Origin: CAZBRS01 sp964494475
GTDB lineage: Bacteria; Myxococcota_A; UBA9042; CAZBRS01
Reading direction: 5' to 3'
Length of the DNA stretch: 64,000 nt
Assembly: GCA_964494475.1 (NCBI GenBank)
Contig: CAZBRS010000009.1
Coordinates: forward strand, 43,418-107,417
Shown: positions 33,153 to 43,592 of the stretch, piece by piece
How positions within the stretch are numbered: the stretch's first letter is position 1
How the letters are laid out: every line of letters begins with the position of its first letter
Made by a program: the position numbers and the translations under genes
The notes under the pieces: generated by a model
What the model saw: the letters and a program-made list of their open reading frames with translations, nothing else
The model's database searches: none
What the model was told of the DNA's origin: nothing

Positions 33153-33168
33153 TGGCATGGGTGCTGCT
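33153..33168 (+). promoter_or_regulatory. Sigma-54-type (-24/-12) promoter candidate
   Basis: TGGCAT-N5-CTGCT, with GG at 33154 and GC at 33166 separated by exactly 10 bases, the spacing sigma-54 requires. It points at the lectin gene starting at 33248 and lies next to an NtrC-type system. The -12 element differs from TTGC by one base. Confidence 0.5.
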
Positions 33169-33247
33169 TGACCTCGCCGCAACGACGGGGTACGCATCGC
33201 GGGTGAAGGAGCAGGGCACGGGGCGTTCAACCCGAACCGGAGCGGCG

Positions 33248-34852
33248 ATGGTGACGAGGAGACCTTGGCTCGGGGGCCGGGGCAGCGGCCTGGCGGCAGG
33301 CCTGGCGCTCGTGGGGGTCCTGTTGGTCCGCTGCGGCCCGGGGGCCGGCGACCGGGTCGACCCCTTCGACGGCGTCTTCGCCGATCTGCTCCAGGTCGAC
33401 GGGATCGGCGTCGACGACGAAGATCCGGGCGAAGGGACGGACGACACGGCGGGCGCCGACCTCGGGAGGGACGAAGGGGCCGTCGCCGAGGTCGTCGAGC
33501 CGCTCGACGCGCCGCAGGATCCCGGTGGGGACGACTGCCCGCGCGAGAACCGACCGGTGTGCGTGGACGGTGACGTGTGGTACGCCGACGCCTGCGGCCA
33601 GCCCTGGGCCCGCGTGCAGCGCTGCGCGCACGGGTGCGTGTCCGGCTCGTGCCGGCCTTGCCAGCCCGCCTGCGCCGGGCGCGCCTGCGGCCCCGACGGG
33701 TGCGGCGGCTCGTGCGGTCCGTGCGGGTCCGGCCAGGCATGCACCGCCGAGGGGGCGTGCTGCGACCGCCAGTGCCAGGGGCGGGAGTGCGGCCCCGACG
33801 GCTGCGGGGGGACGTGCGGCGGCTGCGCAGGGTTCGACGCGTGCGGCCCCGACGGGCGCTGCGGGCCCTGCCAGCCCTCGTGCCAGGGGCGGGAGTGCGG
33901 CTCCGACGGCTGCGGGGGCACGTGCGGCGGCTGCGGGCCCGGCGCCAACTGCGACCTGGACCAGTGCGTGTCCGGCGTGCTGCCGGGGGGCTGCGTGCCC
34001 CGGGCTGCTCCCCCGGACGAGGGCTGGGGCTGCCGGCCCTGCGTGCTCGCGGCTCGGCCCGCTTGCGCCGGCGCCTGGGAGCCCGCCTGCGCCGCGCGCT
34101 GCCAGCAGTGCGGCACCACGTGCCTCGACCCCTTCGACCTCGACCGCGACGGCTGGGCCGACCCCGACGACTGCCGACCGCTCGACCCCTCGGGGTATCC
34201 CGGGGCCGCCGAGACCTGCAACGGCCGCGACGACGACTGCGACGGGCTCGTCGACGAGGCCGCCTGCCCCGGGTGCGAGGCCCTGGAGTGGGGGGGGCAC
34301 GTCTACCTGCTCTGCACGCTGCAGCGCACCTGGCCCCTGGCGCAGGCCGCGTGCCGGGCGTCGGGGTACCGCCTGGCGGCCGTCGACGGCCCCGAGGAGC
34401 AGGCCGCCCTGGCCGGGCTGCTCGCGGCCCAGTCGTGGATCGGGGCGACCGACGCGGCGAGCGAGGGGACGTTCGCGTGGGAGAACGGCTCCACCTCGAC
34501 CTACGCCAACTGGTTCCCGGGGGAGCCCAACGACCTGGGCCCGGACGAGGACTGCGTCAAGATCCAGCACGACGCTCCGTTCGACGGCCGCTGGAACGAC
34601 GTCTCGTGCGTGACCGCGGCGGCTTACGTGTGCGAGCGCGGCTGCGGTGGAGGCCCCGACCTCCAGCCCGACGGCGACGCCGACGGCCTGGGCGACGGCT
34701 GCGACGACTTCCCCACGGATCCCGACGACGATCTCGACGGTGACGGGTGGGGGGCCCCGGACGACAACTGCCCCCAGGTCCACAACCCCGACCAGGGCGA
34801 CGGCGACGCCGACGGCGTCGGAGACGTGTGCGACCTCCCGGCGCTGCGCTAG
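33248..34852 (+). CDS. Cys-rich surface protein with C-type lectin domain and TSP3-like repeats
   Basis: 534 residues. A signal sequence ends in LLVRC; the Arg before Cys is unusual for a lipobox, so it may be cleaved as a normal signal or still lipidated. An acidic linker is followed by three CGxDGCGGxCG blocks (about 145-240), a MopE-type motif NGRDDDCDGLVDE, then a C-type lectin domain (about 345-460) with WIGATD, the sugar-type EPN motif in WFPGEPNDLG, WNDVSC and YVCE. The end carries DGDADGLGDGCD calcium-binding thrombospondin type-3 repeats. The domain suggests carbohydrate binding at the cell surface. ATG 33248 has GGAG 6 nt upstream. Probably controlled by the divergent kinase/NtrC pair. 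Confidence 0.88.
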   Translation: MVTRRPWLGGRGSGLAAGLALVGVLLVRCGPGAGDRVDPFDGVFADLLQVDGIGVDDEDPGEGTDDTAGADLGRDEGAVAEVVEPLDAPQDPGGDDCPRENRPVCVDGDVWYADACGQPWARVQRCAHGCVSGSCRPCQPACAGRACGPDGCGGSCGPCGSGQACTAEGACCDRQCQGRECGPDGCGGTCGGCAGFDACGPDGRCGPCQPSCQGRECGSDGCGGTCGGCGPGANCDLDQCVSGVLPGGCVPRAAPPDEGWGCRPCVLAARPACAGAWEPACAARCQQCGTTCLDPFDLDRDGWADPDDCRPLDPSGYPGAAETCNGRDDDCDGLVDEAACPGCEALEWGGHVYLLCTLQRTWPLAQAACRASGYRLAAVDGPEEQAALAGLLAAQSWIGATDAASEGTFAWENGSTSTYANWFPGEPNDLGPDEDCVKIQHDAPFDGRWNDVSCVTAAAYVCERGCGGGPDLQPDGDADGLGDGCDDFPTDPDDDLDGDGWGAPDDNCPQVHNPDQGDGDADGVGDVCDLPALR

Positions 34853-34887
34853 GAGCCCGTAGCGCATAGCGCTATCGGGCTCCGTTT
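34852..34887 (+). terminator. Strong intrinsic terminator-like hairpin
   Basis: GGAGCCCG-TAGCGC, a 3-base loop, then GCGCTA-T-CGGGCTCC: a 14-bp stem with one bulged T, followed by GTTT. It begins in the stop codon of the lectin gene. The arms also match the dispersed GGAGCC-type repeat. Confidence 0.65.
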
Positions 34888-34893
34888 GGGGGT

Positions 34894-34911
34894 CTGGGGG
34901 CCCTCCCCCAG
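34894..34911 (+). terminator. Second hairpin after the lectin gene
   Basis: CTGGGGG, loop CCCT, CCCCCAG: a perfect 7-bp stem 6 bases after the first hairpin. Together they make a double stop between convergent genes. Confidence 0.45.
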
Positions 34912-34920
34912 GCAATACCT

Positions 34921-35019
34921 GGGAGCCTGTCGGTCGTGTTCTCAACGGGTTGCGCCGAAGCCCCCGATGTCGCCACAGGTGTCTCCAGGGAAATCTGATC
35001 CAATGCGCTACAGGCTCCC
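34921..35019. repeat. 10-base inverted repeat framing 79 bases
   Basis: GGGAGCCTGT (34921-34930) and ACAGGCTCCC (35010-35019) are exact reverse complements around 79 bases with no reading frame of note. They lie between the convergent lectin and lipoprotein genes. It could be a small non-autonomous element or part of a termination region. Confidence 0.45.
34992..35018. repeat. Copy A of a 27-base dispersed repeat
   Basis: Reads AATCTGATCC-AATG-CGCTACAGGCTCC. It matches positions 40105-40131 (AATCTGGTCC-GAAA-CGCTACAGGCTCC) in about 22 of 27 bases, including the last 13. Both copies are intergenic. Confidence 0.5.
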
Positions 35020-35026
35020 GGGCGGA

Positions 35027-37666
35027 TCAGGGCAGGGGGCGGCCGTAGCAGTCGGGGTCGAGGGCGTCCACGGCGCCGTCGCCGTCGTTGTCGAGGTCAT
35101 CGCCGCAGGCGGCTTCGCTGCGCCGGAACCAGACGTCCTGCCCGGTGGCGTCGCCGCTCGCGCTCGTGAACAGCACCACCTGCTGCCCGTCGGCGAGCAC
35201 CTGCACCGAGCCCCCGGTCTGGTCGCCCCTCGCGAAGGCGTTCTCGCGGCGCGGCGGGCCGTTGTGGTGCGCCCACTCGGTGAAGGACTGGGTGCCGACC
35301 GCCCAGCCGTCGTGGTCGTTCGGCGATTGCAGGTAGTCGGGGCCCCCGTCGATGTCGTAGACGATCACGAACGTGTCGCTCGGTCCCGCGGCGCCCTGGG
35401 GGTGGCGCTGGTGGGTCGAGGGGGTCGGCCCCTGGAGCAAGGGCGAGTAGCTGGCGTAGACCCACGTGAGGAGGGGCTCGCCGGTCGGCAGGAACTGGCT
35501 CACGTAGGCCCGGTACCGGGCGCCGGCCGTCTTGCGGTGCTCCCACAGCACGACCGCGGCGTGCGCCATGGCGAAGACGCTGGGGTTGTCCACCTCGCCG
35601 GTGGGCAGGCCGGAGAGGCGTTCGTCGCTGCCCTGGCCCGTGTCCGGATCGAGCGAGCGCGTCTTCAGTTGCGCCACGCCGGGGGCCCAATCGAGCCACG
35701 CGGCGAAGACGCGGTCGTCGGGCAACGTCGCCACGGTCGCGTGGTCCTGATCGCCCTCCCGCAGCACCGCCAGCGACCGGGGCGAGCCCTGGGGCCGACC
35801 GGAGGCGGCGAGGCGCTGCACGTTCACCTCGGCGCCCAGCGCCACCGGTTGCTCGCAGGTCGGCGGCGCAAGATCCGGATCGCAGCCCTCGTCGTAGCCG
35901 AGGACGAAGCCCCCCCCGGCCAGGCCGGCGAGCGTGGGCCGCCCCAGGGACGCGCCCGCGGGGCTGGCGATCCGCCGGGGCTCGCCGACGGGTTCCCCGT
36001 TCGCCCCCAGCGCTCGCACGCCGAGGACGGCCGGTTGCCCCGGCACCTGCTGGATCCAGGCGAGCAGCACGGAGCCCTGCCCGTCGACCGCCACGGTTGG
36101 TTCGGTGATCTCGGCCGCAGGCTCGAGGCTCACCACGAGCTCGGCCCCGTCCTGCGGGTCGCCCCGCGGGTCGAAGCGCCGCGCCACGGCGCGAGCCCGC
36201 GCCCCGGCGTGGGGGCGATCGAGCCACACGGCCACGAACCCGCCAGCGGGCAGCCCGGCCAGCGCGGGTCGGCCGGGCGTGGTGGCCTGGTCGCCCGTGG
36301 TCACCGCGTTGGCGCGCGCCTCGGGCCGGGGCCTCGCCGGGCCCAGGGGGGCCTCCCGCGCGCACAGGGCCGGGTGACGCGCGTCCACGTCGAGGGGAGA
36401 CGAGGTCGCTGTGCGCACGTCGAGCGCGAGGGCCCTCGGCGTGGGGTCGTCGTCCAGGAGCCAGGGCGTGCCGCTCCACCAGGTGCCGTCGGCGAAGGGG
36501 TCCGCGGCCAGCGGGCCGGCGAAGCACGGGTTCACCAGGGGGGGCAGGTGGTCGGTCTCCAGCAGGCTCCAGAGTTCGCGGGCGGTGGCCAGGTGCCAGC
36601 CCCCCGGCCGGCCGCGGCAGGCGGCGAGGGCCTGGCTCCAGGTGCAGGCCTCGCAGGTCGGCGCGCGCTGCCACTGCAGGCCCGTGGAGCGGTCGAGCAC
36701 GGCGCCGCCCGCCAGGTCGATCAGCCGCTCGGGCGCCGGGTCCGGGGCGGCCTCCCCGGCCTCGTCGACCCGCACGCAGACCACGCTGGCGGTGTCGACC
36801 GCGGCGCTCGACGGCCCCGTGGGGGTGAGCACGAAGCGGCGGGTCGGCTCCCACGGCAGGGGCGTGGCCGTCCACAGGCGGAAGGGCCCCGCCGGGCAGG
36901 TGACGGTGAGGCGTGGATCCAGCCAGGGGCAACGCCCGGCGCCCGCGTCGAGCAGCGGGAGCGCCTCGGCCAGGCCCGGCACGCGCCACGAGCCCTCCTC
37001 CACGGACGCGCAGGCGGCCTCGGCCTCGGGCAGCGTGCCCTCGGCCTTGACCAGGGACCACCGGAGGCCCGTGCGCAGGTCGGCCACCAGGTCCGGGGGC
37101 TTCTCGGCCGCGGCGGTCCAGGGGGTCGCGAAGGCGAGGTGCAGGCTGCGTCCGTCGACGTGGCCGTCCTGCCCGCGGTAGGGGCTGCCCTCGGGGATGG
37201 CCTCGCAGTCCGCGCGCCCGGCGTCGGTCAGGCAGCGGTCGGCGGCCAGCCCCGAGGGAGGCACGCGGCAGCGGCACCCGTCGTGGATCTCGAGCCCGGG
37301 CGGGCAGGGCGCGTCGAGGCACGAAGGTACGCACGAGCCGTCGAGGCATTGCAGGCCCGCCCCGCAGGCGCTGCCGTCGGGCGCGGGCCAGTGGGCGCAG
37401 GAGGCGGGGTCGTCGCCCTGGTCGACGGTGCAGGGGTCGCCGTCGTCGCAGGGCGGAGCGGCCGCGTCGACGTCGTCCGAGGGCCCGGGATCGGCCGGCG
37501 CGTCAGGGCTCGCGTCAAGGAAATCGTCGCGCGCGGCGTCGTGGGGCGCGTCGACCTCGTGGAGCGCGTCAGGGGTCGCGTCATCCGACAGCGCGTGGCC
37601 CCGCTCGAGCCCCGAGCAGCCCCAGGCCGCCAAGCCGAGCACCAGCATGGCGCGCGCGGCGGTCAC
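35027..37666 (-). CDS. Large lipoprotein with two DUF1566-like domains and a repeat domain
   Basis: 879 residues. Lipobox LAAWGC near residue 14-19, then an Asp/Ala-rich linker and a Cys cluster (about 65-150). Two related DUF1566/Lcl-like domains follow, each with the pattern TGL-[RQ]-W ... E-A/L-A-C ... WR/H-x-x-x-x-E-L; the second reads TGLQWQRAPTCEACTW. Residues about 470-820 hold repeated beta-blade-like units (GGFVAVWLDRP, GSVLLAWIQQVPG, GGFVLGYDEG, RVFAAWLDWA), consistent with a beta-propeller. It ends with a DNDGDG MopE-like motif. Function unknown; surface location likely. GTG 37666 overlaps the stop of the PEGA gene by 4 nt, making it the last gene of the kinase operon. Confidence 0.8.
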   Translation of the reverse strand: MTAARAMLVLGLAAWGCSGLERGHALSDDATPDALHEVDAPHDAARDDFLDASPDAPADPGPSDDVDAAAPPCDDGDPCTVDQGDDPASCAHWPAPDGSACGAGLQCLDGSCVPSCLDAPCPPGLEIHDGCRCRVPPSGLAADRCLTDAGRADCEAIPEGSPYRGQDGHVDGRSLHLAFATPWTAAAEKPPDLVADLRTGLRWSLVKAEGTLPEAEAACASVEEGSWRVPGLAEALPLLDAGAGRCPWLDPRLTVTCPAGPFRLWTATPLPWEPTRRFVLTPTGPSSAAVDTASVVCVRVDEAGEAAPDPAPERLIDLAGGAVLDRSTGLQWQRAPTCEACTWSQALAACRGRPGGWHLATARELWSLLETDHLPPLVNPCFAGPLAADPFADGTWWSGTPWLLDDDPTPRALALDVRTATSSPLDVDARHPALCAREAPLGPARPRPEARANAVTTGDQATTPGRPALAGLPAGGFVAVWLDRPHAGARARAVARRFDPRGDPQDGAELVVSLEPAAEITEPTVAVDGQGSVLLAWIQQVPGQPAVLGVRALGANGEPVGEPRRIASPAGASLGRPTLAGLAGGGFVLGYDEGCDPDLAPPTCEQPVALGAEVNVQRLAASGRPQGSPRSLAVLREGDQDHATVATLPDDRVFAAWLDWAPGVAQLKTRSLDPDTGQGSDERLSGLPTGEVDNPSVFAMAHAAVVLWEHRKTAGARYRAYVSQFLPTGEPLLTWVYASYSPLLQGPTPSTHQRHPQGAAGPSDTFVIVYDIDGGPDYLQSPNDHDGWAVGTQSFTEWAHHNGPPRRENAFARGDQTGGSVQVLADGQQVVLFTSASGDATGQDVWFRRSEAACGDDLDNDGDGAVDALDPDCYGRPLP

Positions 37667-38573
37667 CACGACACCCCGAGGCTGGCCGCGCCGCCGCCCG
37701 GCAGGGGGCAGAGCGTGACGGCGGGCGCGTCGGGCCAGAGCGCCACCGCCGTGACGACGGCCGAGAGGCCCACGCCGGCCAGCGCGCTGCCGAGCACCAG
37801 GTTGGTCGGCGAGACCCGGTCGCCGGAGTACGTGGCGCTGGCCGCCCGGGCGTCGCCCCGATCGAGGGCGTACTGCCCGAAGGGCACGACGGCGGCGAGC
37901 ATGAGCGCGGAGCCCAGCCCCACCCCCAGCCAGTGCGGCCACGTCGGCGGTCGTCTCGGCTCGGAGGTGGTGCCGGTGGCGGCGTCGGCGCCGACGCCGG
38001 GGTCGCCGGGAGCCGCGGTCGTCAAGGGGCTCGGCAACGTCGCCAGCTGGGCCTCGAAGCGCACCTCGTCGCCCCCCCGCACGTCGACGACGCCCCGGAG
38101 GGGAGCATGCCCGTCGGCCGTGAGGAGCAGGGCGTGCCGACCGGCGGGCACGTCGAGGCGCCCCAGCGGCCGGGGCGGTTCGTCGTCGAGCGCCACCCGG
38201 GCGCCCGGCGCGTTGCACGCGACCACCAGCACGCCGCGCGCCAGCGTGGCCTCGACGGCGGCGATCTCGGGCGCGCACAGCAAGCCGTCGGCCTCGTCGC
38301 CCTCGTCGACACAGGCCCGGAAGGCCGCCAGCGCTTCGGTCGGCCGCCCGGCCTGGCGCAGCACCTTGCCCTGGGCGTGGCGCAGCCGCGCGTCGGGGCA
38401 GGCGCGCCAGGCCTCCTTCAGGAGGGCCAGGGCCTCGTCGAGGTCGCCGGACTCCACGTGCACGCGCGCCGAGTGCGCCAGCTTGACCGCGCGCACCCGC
38501 AGGTCGGCCGGGCACGCGGGCCCGCCGGCCCGAGCCGGGGAGGGCGCCAGCGCCAGCAGCGCGACCAGGGTCG

Positions 38574-40091
<1,518 letters not shown>

Positions 40092-40104
40092 GGGAAACCC
40101 TCCC

Positions 40105-40131
40105 AATCTGGTCCGAAACGCTACAGGCTCC
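40105..40131. repeat. Copy B of the 27-base dispersed repeat
   Basis: AATCTGGTCC-GAAA-CGCTACAGGCTCC, between the kinase gene and the POT transporter gene. On the minus strand it reads GGAGCCTGTAGCGTTTC, containing TG-TAGCGT, a possible extended -10 for the kinase operon, but no good -35 sits 16-18 bases further up. Confidence 0.5.
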
Positions 40132-40255
40132 TGGACGTGCGACCAGCTTGCATCGAGCGGTCGCGCGGGGTCAAGTTCTGGCTTGAACCCGCGCGCGCGA
40201 CTGTGCCACCATGCCGGAACGGCAGCACCTCTGCCGCACCCTCGGCGAGGTCACC

Positions 40256-41623
40256 ATGGCGCCCGAAAGCTCCGCGAAGCCCGTGCCCTTCCCGCGTGTC
40301 TTCTGGGCCGCCAACGTCATCGAGCTCTTCGAGCGCGGCGCGTACTACGCCATGGCGTCGTTCGTGGTCATCTACCTGGGCCAGCTCGGGCTCGGCGACT
40401 ACTGGCCGAGCACGCTGAACGGCATCCTGTGGTCCATCGTGTACTTCCTGCCCATCCTGTCGGGCACCATCGCCGACCAGGTGGGCTTCCGGCGCGCGCT
40501 GCTGGTGGCCTTCCTGCTGCTGGTGGCGGGGTATGTGGCCATGGGCTGGCCGGTCTGGTTCGGGGGTGCCGTGCTCTCGACCGGGCTCTCGGGCGAGGTG
40601 ACCGCCGGCTCGAACGTGCTGCTGCCCGTCGTGCTCGGCATCCTGCTCATCGGAGTGGGCGGCTCGGTGGTCAAGCCCTGCATCTCGGGCACCGTGCAGA
40701 AGACGCACTCCGGGCGCGCCACGCTGGCCTTCGCGCTCTTCTACATGGTCATCAACATCGGCTCGCTCTTCGGGCGCGGGGCGGGCTACGTGGTGCGCAC
40801 CCACACCATCCTCGCCAACATCTTTGCCGTGGCCGCGGTCTCGGCGGCCATCGCCTTCGTGCTCGTGTTCTTCACCTACCGCGATCCCGACCGCGATCCC
40901 TCCGCGCCTCCCCGGGAGCGCAAGTCCGTCGGCCGCGTCCTGCTCGACATGGTGCTGGTGCTCCGCGACCTGCGCTTCACGCTCTTCCTGCTCGCCATCT
41001 CGGGCTTCTGGTTCCTCTACAGCCAGGTCTACAACGTGCTGCCCCTGTACCTGAAGAAGGTGGTCGATCCCGACCCCGCCGTCGATCTCGTGACCATGGC
41101 CAACCCGCTCACGATCGTGCTCTTCCAGTTGGTCATCACGCGGCTCTTCGGCAAGGTGCGGCCCATCCTGTCCATCCTGGTGGGCATCGTGCTCATCAGC
41201 GCGTCGATGATCGTGAACCTGGCGCCCCTCTGGGCGACCGGCGGCGTGCGCGCGGTCGTGGCCCACGGCCTGCCCATCGGCACGCTGCTCATCGTGCTCA
41301 CCGTCACGCTCATCGCCTTCGGCGAGCTCTTCACGTCGGCGCGCATGTTCGAGTACATCGGGGCGTTGGCCCCCAAGGGCAAGGAGGGCCTCTTCCTCGG
41401 CTACGCGAACCTGCCCACGGCCATCGGCGCGCTGCTCGGCGGGCCCGTGGGGGCGTGGCTGTTCCACGGCGTGATGTGCAAGAACGCCACGAAGCTCGAC
41501 AACGGCCTGCTCGAGCTCGACCCCGTCTGGGGCTCGGTCGGCTGGGGCGCGCTCATGGTCATCGGCCTCTTCACCGCCGGCGGCATGTGGGCCTACGACC
41601 GTTGGGCGAGGAAGACAGCGTGA
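40256..41623 (+). CDS. POT/PTR-family peptide MFS transporter
   Basis: 455 residues, about twelve membrane segments. Family marks: ELFERGAYYAM (the E-x-x-ER motif of helix 1) and FYMVINIGSLFG, the PTR signature 2. These proteins take up di- and tripeptides with protons, although some carry other solutes. ATG 40256 is preferred over ATG 40211 because GAGG lies 5 nt upstream and it starts closer to the first helix. It heads a run of six plus-strand genes with 4-nt overlaps; what it imports for them is unknown. Confidence 0.85.
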   Translation: MAPESSAKPVPFPRVFWAANVIELFERGAYYAMASFVVIYLGQLGLGDYWPSTLNGILWSIVYFLPILSGTIADQVGFRRALLVAFLLLVAGYVAMGWPVWFGGAVLSTGLSGEVTAGSNVLLPVVLGILLIGVGGSVVKPCISGTVQKTHSGRATLAFALFYMVINIGSLFGRGAGYVVRTHTILANIFAVAAVSAAIAFVLVFFTYRDPDRDPSAPPRERKSVGRVLLDMVLVLRDLRFTLFLLAISGFWFLYSQVYNVLPLYLKKVVDPDPAVDLVTMANPLTIVLFQLVITRLFGKVRPILSILVGIVLISASMIVNLAPLWATGGVRAVVAHGLPIGTLLIVLTVTLIAFGELFTSARMFEYIGALAPKGKEGLFLGYANLPTAIGALLGGPVGAWLFHGVMCKNATKLDNGLLELDPVWGSVGWGALMVIGLFTAGGMWAYDRWARKTA

Positions 41624-42618
41624 GCAGGCCGTCCCCCGAGGTCGAGGCTCGGCGCCGCCGCGAGAGGCGGGCCGGCGTGGGCCTCACCGCGCTCCTGCTG
41701 GCCGTGGTGGCGGCCCTGGTCCTGACGCAGGCCGACTTCGACCCCGCGCTGTACCAGCCCCCCGTGGTTCCGGCGACCGGCCTTGCCACGGGCGCACCCG
41801 ACGAGCTCTCGGCGTTGGCGCCAACGGGCTTCGCGCCAACCGGAGCGCTCGAGCGCTTCGACGCCGACACGCTCTACGAGAAGATCGACGGCAAGGCCGA
41901 CCTGTACCTGTCGGCGGGGTTCCGGGGGCTCACCTGCCGGCGCTTCGCGTCGGCCGCCGATCCCGGCGTCGCCTTCGAGGCCTGCGTGTACCGCCTGGCC
42001 GACGCCGACGCGGCCTTCTCGGTCTTCAGCCGGCAGCGCCGCGCCGGCGACGCCGTCGACGGCCTGGCGCCAAACGCCGTGGCCACCTCCAACGCCCTGT
42101 TCGCGGCGCGTGGGTCCTCCTACGTCGAGGTGGTCTCGGCCGACGAGGGCGAGCCCGCGCGCGCGGCGCGGCTGGCCTTCGCCCTGGCCTGGGCGGCCTC
42201 GGTCGGGCCCGCGGCCGCCGCGGCCGCGCCGGCGCCGTTCCCTCCCGAGGGCCAGGTCGAGGGCAGCGTGCGGCTCCTGAAGGACAGCGTGTTCGGGTTC
42301 GCCCGGCTCGACGACGTGTACACGGCCGAGTACGACGAAGGCGGCGATCTGGCCACGGCGTTCTGGAGCGAGCGGCGCACGGCCGACGAGGCCCGGGAGC
42401 TCGGCGAGGCCCTCGTGCAGCACCTCGCGGGCGCCGGGGCCACGCGCCTCGAGCCCCTGGTGCCGGGCGCCACCACCCTCGACGCGCTCGGCAGCCTCGA
42501 GGTGGTGTGCGCGCGCGGGCGGCACCTGGCCGGCGTGCACCAGGCCGACACCGAGGCGCTGGCCCGTCGGCTGGCGGCCGCGATGTGCCCCGCGCCGGCG
42601 GGGGAGGAGCCGCGATGA
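41620..42618 (+). CDS. DUF6599-family membrane-anchored protein
   Basis: 332 residues. One N-terminal membrane helix (about 17-37) after a basic stretch (EARRRRERR), so probably anchored with the bulk in the periplasm. The mature part has FDADTLYEKIDGKADLYLSAGFRGL, the recognisable start of the DUF6599 domain, and VFSRQRR further on. No function is established for the domain. GTG 41620 overlaps the transporter stop by 4 nt and GAGGA lies upstream; its own stop overlaps the DUF362 gene by 4 nt. Confidence 0.75.
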   Translation: MSRPSPEVEARRRRERRAGVGLTALLLAVVAALVLTQADFDPALYQPPVVPATGLATGAPDELSALAPTGFAPTGALERFDADTLYEKIDGKADLYLSAGFRGLTCRRFASAADPGVAFEACVYRLADADAAFSVFSRQRRAGDAVDGLAPNAVATSNALFAARGSSYVEVVSADEGEPARAARLAFALAWAASVGPAAAAAAPAPFPPEGQVEGSVRLLKDSVFGFARLDDVYTAEYDEGGDLATAFWSERRTADEARELGEALVQHLAGAGATRLEPLVPGATTLDALGSLEVVCARGRHLAGVHQADTEALARRLAAAMCPAPAGEEPR

Positions 42619-43592
42619 GCGAGCCCCGCGACCACGGGCGGCGCGAGCTCCTGAAGCGGGCGGCGAAGGCCGGGCTGTTGATCGGCGGCGCGGGCGCGTT
42701 CGGGTGGGCGCTGCACGATCCCGTGGGGCCTTCGGGGGTCCCCGCGGCGCGCACCGTCACGCTGCCCGACTGGCGGGTGCGCGTCGACGGGCCGCAGGTG
42801 GCGGTGGTCACCGGCCGGCCGCGCGCCCTGGCCGTGCGTCGGGGCTTCGAGATGCTGGGCGGCCTCGAGCGCTTCGTGGGCCCCGGCGATCGCGTGCTCG
42901 TGAAGCCGAACGTGGCCTTCGCCACGCCCGCCGCGCTCGGCGCCACGGCCCACCCCGACACCGTGGGCGAGATCGTGCGCCTGTGCGTGGCGCTGGGCGC
43001 CCGCGTGGTGGTGACCGACAACCCCATCGCCGACCCGGCGGGCGCCTTCGGCGTCTCGGGCGTCGAGCAGGCCGTGCGCCGCGCCGGCGGCACGCTGCTG
43101 GTCCCCCGGCCGTCGGACTTCGAGGCGGTCACGGTGCGCGGGTCGCGCCACCTGGTCGACTGGCCCCTGCTGATCGAGCCGCTGCTGGCCGCCACCAGGG
43201 TCATCGGCGTGGCGCCCGTCAAGGATCACCACCGCGCGGGCGCGTCGCTCACGTTGAAGAACTGGTACGGGCTGCTCGGCGGCGGACGCAGCGTGTTCCA
43301 CCAGGACGTGCACGCGCTGGTGTGCGACCTGGCCGTGGCGGTGCGGCCCACGCTCGTGGTGCTCGACGGCACGTGGTCGATGGTGGCCAACGGCCCCACC
43401 GGCGGGTCGCTCTCGGACCTGAAGCCCACCGACACCCTGATCGTCGGCACCGACCCGGTCGCCGTCGACGTGCTGGGGCTCGCGCTGCTGCAGCGTGATC
43501 CGGCCGACGTGCCCTACGTGTCGCTCGCCGCCGAGGCCGGGGCGGGCAGCCTCGACCCGGAGGCCGTCCGCGTGCTATGGGATCGCTCGTGA
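42615..43592 (+). CDS. Tat-exported DUF362 protein
   Basis: 325 residues. A twin-arginine signal (GRRELLKRAAKAG, then a Gly/Ala-rich hydrophobic stretch) predicts folded export. The DUF362 core follows: VAVVTG, LGGLERFVGPGDRVLVKPNVAF, TAHPDTVGEIVRLC, VTDNPIADPAGAF, LKNWYGLLGGGRSVFHQD and DPVAVDVLGLALLQ. DUF362 proteins often travel with iron-sulfur proteins; this one has few Cys and no ferredoxin insert of its own. It lies between DUF6599 and a membrane polyferredoxin, overlapping both. Confidence 0.85.
   Translation: MSEPRDHGRRELLKRAAKAGLLIGGAGAFGWALHDPVGPSGVPAARTVTLPDWRVRVDGPQVAVVTGRPRALAVRRGFEMLGGLERFVGPGDRVLVKPNVAFATPAALGATAHPDTVGEIVRLCVALGARVVVTDNPIADPAGAFGVSGVEQAVRRAGGTLLVPRPSDFEAVTVRGSRHLVDWPLLIEPLLAATRVIGVAPVKDHHRAGASLTLKNWYGLLGGGRSVFHQDVHALVCDLAVAVRPTLVVLDGTWSMVANGPTGGSLSDLKPTDTLIVGTDPVAVDVLGLALLQRDPADVPYVSLAAEAGAGSLDPEAVRVLWDRS

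Larger units (their letters stand above)
32983..33247. other. 265-base divergent region between kinase and lectin genes
   Basis: No gene seen. It contains the 18-base palindrome at 33118 and the sigma-54-like promoter at 33153 described separately, a palindromic GCACG/CGTGC near 33035, and a short inverted repeat GTGCA/TGCAC near 33018. No convincing sigma-70 promoter for the kinase was found. Confidence 0.5.

Noticed and set aside
30364..33171. Plus-strand frame of 935 codons opposite the kinase/NtrC pair
   Set aside because: Shadow of two certain genes.
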